Shown: positions 62,407 to 64,000 of the stretch, in pieces
Layout of the letters: each line of letters begins with the position of its first letter
Numbering within the stretch: the stretch's first letter is position 1
Assembly (NCBI GenBank): GCA_944336975.1
Contig: CALVLH010000007.1
Span: 1-64,000, forward strand
From: an uncultured Clostridia bacterium
Lineage (GTDB): Bacteria; Bacillota; Clostridia; Christensenellales; Borkfalkiaceae
Direction: 5' to 3'
Length of the DNA: 64,000 bases
Notes under the pieces: generated by a model
The model's input: only the letters and a program-made list of their open reading frames with translations
The model's database searches: none
What the model was told of the DNA's origin: nothing
Position numbers and translations under genes: made by a program

Positions 62407-62883
62407 TTATTGTTTCTTTGATTTCTGCTTTTTTTCCTTTTCTCTGCGGCGCATCTCCGAAAAGAAATCGCTGAGCACTTTCGCGCATTCCTCCTGCAAG
62501 ACGCCTCCTTCCACCTCCACCGTGTGATTGAGCAGGTTGGCGTTGGCGAGTTCTGCGGTGAGACTGCGCCCCTTCTGTTCATACGCGCCGAAATACACCT
62601 TGTCGATGCGGGCGTTCAAAATCGCGCCCATGCACATGGGACAGGGCTCGAGCGTGACGTAGATCTCCGATTCGGGCAGGCGCCAGGAATGCAGTTTTTT
62701 GCACGCCTTGTCGATCGCCCGCATTTCCGCGTGCGCGCTCGCCATCTGCAAGCGCGTGCGCAGGTTATATCCGCGCCCGATGATCTTCCCGCGATATACG
62801 ACGACCGCTCCGATGGGGACTTCCCCCTTTTTTTTCGCCTTTTCCGCAAGGCGAAGCGCCTCGCGCATAAATTCCTCGTTCAT
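62407..62883 (-). CDS. tadA: tRNA-specific adenosine deaminase
   Basis: 158 residues. Converts A34 to inosine in tRNA-Arg. Zinc and catalytic motifs: HAEMRAI (about 54) and PCPMCMGA (about 83). Its start overlaps the M14 peptidase stop (ATGA). The longer open frame upstream is the wrong frame of the peptidase gene. C-terminus is Lys-rich. Confidence 0.94.
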   Translation of the reverse strand: MNEEFMREALRLAEKAKKKGEVPIGAVVVYRGKIIGRGYNLRTRLQMASAHAEMRAIDKACKKLHSWRLPESEIYVTLEPCPMCMGAILNARIDKVYFGAYEQKGRSLTAELANANLLNHTVEVEGGVLQEECAKVLSDFFSEMRRREKEKKQKSKKQ

Positions 62884-63695
62884 CTCAGTTCCTTTGCGAG
62901 CACGGCGAGCGCGCCCGCGTTCCTCGTTACAATATCTTCCAGCGCATCCCCGCCGAGCGGATGAGAAAGCGAATCGTCCCCCGCTTCCACGGTAAAGGCT
63001 GGGATCTTCAGCCGCAGGATGCACCAATCCTTATAGCCTCCCGCCGAACGGGGCGCGTCCCGCAGGGGATACCCCGTATATGCGGACAACGCGCGGGCAT
63101 ATCGCATATCCCGCCGTCTGCGCCACGGCGGCTGACGGAATTTCCAATAGATCTCCCCGCCCTTCGTGTGATAGCTGACGGTAAATTGAGGGCGCACCCG
63201 CAACGTAAAATCGCGGAGCGCGGCGCTCTCCGCCGCGCAAAAGGGCGCGCTTCCGATGTAATTTTCCGCAGCGGGAAAGCGCACGTTCTTCGCGCCCGTT
63301 CCCCAACGCGCGTCAAAATTGACGTTGAGATCGACGCCGCGCGCGTTCGCCTTCCAGAGGGAGAAATCGTCACCCCCGTTGAGTCCGCGCAAAAAAGCGC
63401 GGTATCGCGAAGAAACGCTGTCCGCGCCCCGCTCGCACAGGAGCGCGCCGTCCGGATTGACGAGCGGGATCACCCACGCCCCGCCTTCCGAAAGCCCGCG
63501 CGCGATCTGCTCCATGCCCAGCCGCGCCGTGATGTGCTCCCGCGCGTGCATCGCGCATTGGCACACGCCGACGGGATATTTCTTTTCGCCGACAAAAAAG
63601 GCATAAAGATCCCGCCCCTCTTCGCTTTTGCCGATCAGACACTTTTCGCCTCGGTAATGCAGATAAAACCTTCCGACTTCTTCATAAATATCCAC
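62880..63695 (-). CDS. M14-family zinc carboxypeptidase
   Basis: 271 residues. Zinc ligands HARE (about 50) and the late His in SYHTKG, substrate-binding NPDG and GVDLNVNFD, catalytic Glu in FTVEAGDD. The best match by motif is a cytoplasmic murein-peptide enzyme of the gamma-D-glutamyl-meso-DAP peptidase type; no signal peptide. It starts with a GTG at 63695 with little ribosome site (GAGGC directly adjacent). Overlaps tadA by four bases. Confidence 0.85.
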   Translation of the reverse strand: MDIYEEVGRFYLHYRGEKCLIGKSEEGRDLYAFFVGEKKYPVGVCQCAMHAREHITARLGMEQIARGLSEGGAWVIPLVNPDGALLCERGADSVSSRYRAFLRGLNGGDDFSLWKANARGVDLNVNFDARWGTGAKNVRFPAAENYIGSAPFCAAESAALRDFTLRVRPQFTVSYHTKGGEIYWKFRQPPWRRRRDMRYARALSAYTGYPLRDAPRSAGGYKDWCILRLKIPAFTVEAGDDSLSHPLGGDALEDIVTRNAGALAVLAKELR

Positions 63696-63727
63696 GCCTC
63701 ATTGTATGAAGGCGAACAAAAAAGCGT

Positions 63728-64000
63728 TTACTTGTGATATTCCGCGCCCGCGTTGATCATGAACGCGCGATACACCTGCTCGGCGAGGATGACGCGCATG
63801 AGCTGATGCGGGAATGTCATTTCGGAAAAAGAAAGCAACTCGTCCGCCGCGCGTTTGACGGACTCGTCCAACCCGCAGGAAGAACCGATGACGAAGGTGA
63901 TCTCCTTGCCCTGATCGCACAATGCGCGCAGTTTTTTCGCAAACGTCGGGGAAGAACATCCCTTCCCCTCGACGGCGAGCGCGAAGGTATATCCGCGCAA
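63728..64000 (-). CDS. rlmH: 23S rRNA (pseudouridine-1915 N3)-methyltransferase RlmH, 5' end beyond window
   Basis: The C-terminal 90 residues of a SPOUT methyltransferase; the start lies beyond the right edge. Family motifs: FVIGSSCGL (usual form FVIGG-x-GL), SFSEMTFPHQLMRVILAEQ, YRA and the terminal YHK. It methylates helix 69 of 23S rRNA. In the same direction as the M14 gene, with 32 bases between. Confidence 0.92.
   Translation of the reverse strand: MRGYTFALAVEGKGCSSPTFAKKLRALCDQGKEITFVIGSSCGLDESVKRAADELLSFSEMTFPHQLMRVILAEQVYRAFMINAGAEYHK

Overview
The window (about 57% GC by eye, genes tightly packed with many ATGA start/stop overlaps) looks like a chromosomal segment of an anaerobic, endospore-forming Clostridia-type Firmicute, probably a gut fermenter. 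The pointers are SpoIVA behind a sigma-E-like promoter, the LL-diaminopimelate aminotransferase route to DAP/lysine, a monomeric [FeFe] hydrogenase, AdhE under Rex, a lysine riboswitch, and an L-arabinose/arabinoside cluster. A placement near Christensenellales is only a guess. No rRNA, tRNA, CRISPR array or intact transposase was seen.

Layout. 1-7.4 kb: a leftward unit purA-dapF-pyrG-dapL-malQ-mscL from one promoter. 7.5-10.1 kb: rightward single genes (Nudix hydrolase, rplI, an EFR1-type flavodoxin/ferredoxin) with a tiny DUF1540 gene facing them. 10.3-13.4 kb: a two-gene unit of unknown function (PP-loop protein plus zinc-ribbon protein) behind a long leader, then about 0.6 kb of non-coding DNA with a 29-bp tandem repeat and a palindromic operator-like site. 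13.4-18.6 kb: leftward rex-adhE-[FeFe] hydrogenase with a near-perfect Rex operator. 18.6-24.8 kb: valS, a rightward NMT1-type ABC transporter, and a YkvI-like transporter whose frame runs on antisense into the permease gene. 24.9-27.5 kb: a membrane-anchored PadR-type regulator with a long coiled coil, facing an ECF sigma factor. 27.6-31.1 kb: DUF1934-MBL hydrolase-rho-ROK kinase. 31.1-38 kb: ygjP-metF-metH activation protein-metH-tyrA leftward and aroA rightward. 38-51 kb: L-arabinose region (araB-araD-araA, GH36, then GH127-UDPGP-orphan-GH51-anchored MBL protein). 51-58 kb: spoIVA, HEAT-like and TPR proteins, hslO, methyltransferase, DUF624-like membrane protein. 58-61.3 kb: lysine-riboswitch-controlled asd-dapA-dapB. 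61.3-64 kb: YwaF-like membrane protein, tadA, M14 peptidase and the 3' part of rlmH.

How it fits together. asd, dapA, dapB (right end) and dapL, dapF (left end) give the short aminotransferase pathway to meso-DAP, with the lysine switch on the front half only. The arabinose enzymes have no visible secretion signals, so they would hydrolyse imported arabinosides and feed AraA-AraB-AraD into the pentose phosphate pathway. AdhE and the hydrogenase downstream of rex would dispose of the resulting NADH and reduced ferredoxin. Three genes (EFR1, DUF1934, aroA) have consensus promoters so close to the start codon that their mRNAs should be leaderless. The least familiar parts are the PadR-coiled-coil-membrane protein with its operator (a second copy of which lies alone at 13.15 kb), the PP-loop/zinc-ribbon pair, and the antisense run-on of the YkvI-like gene.
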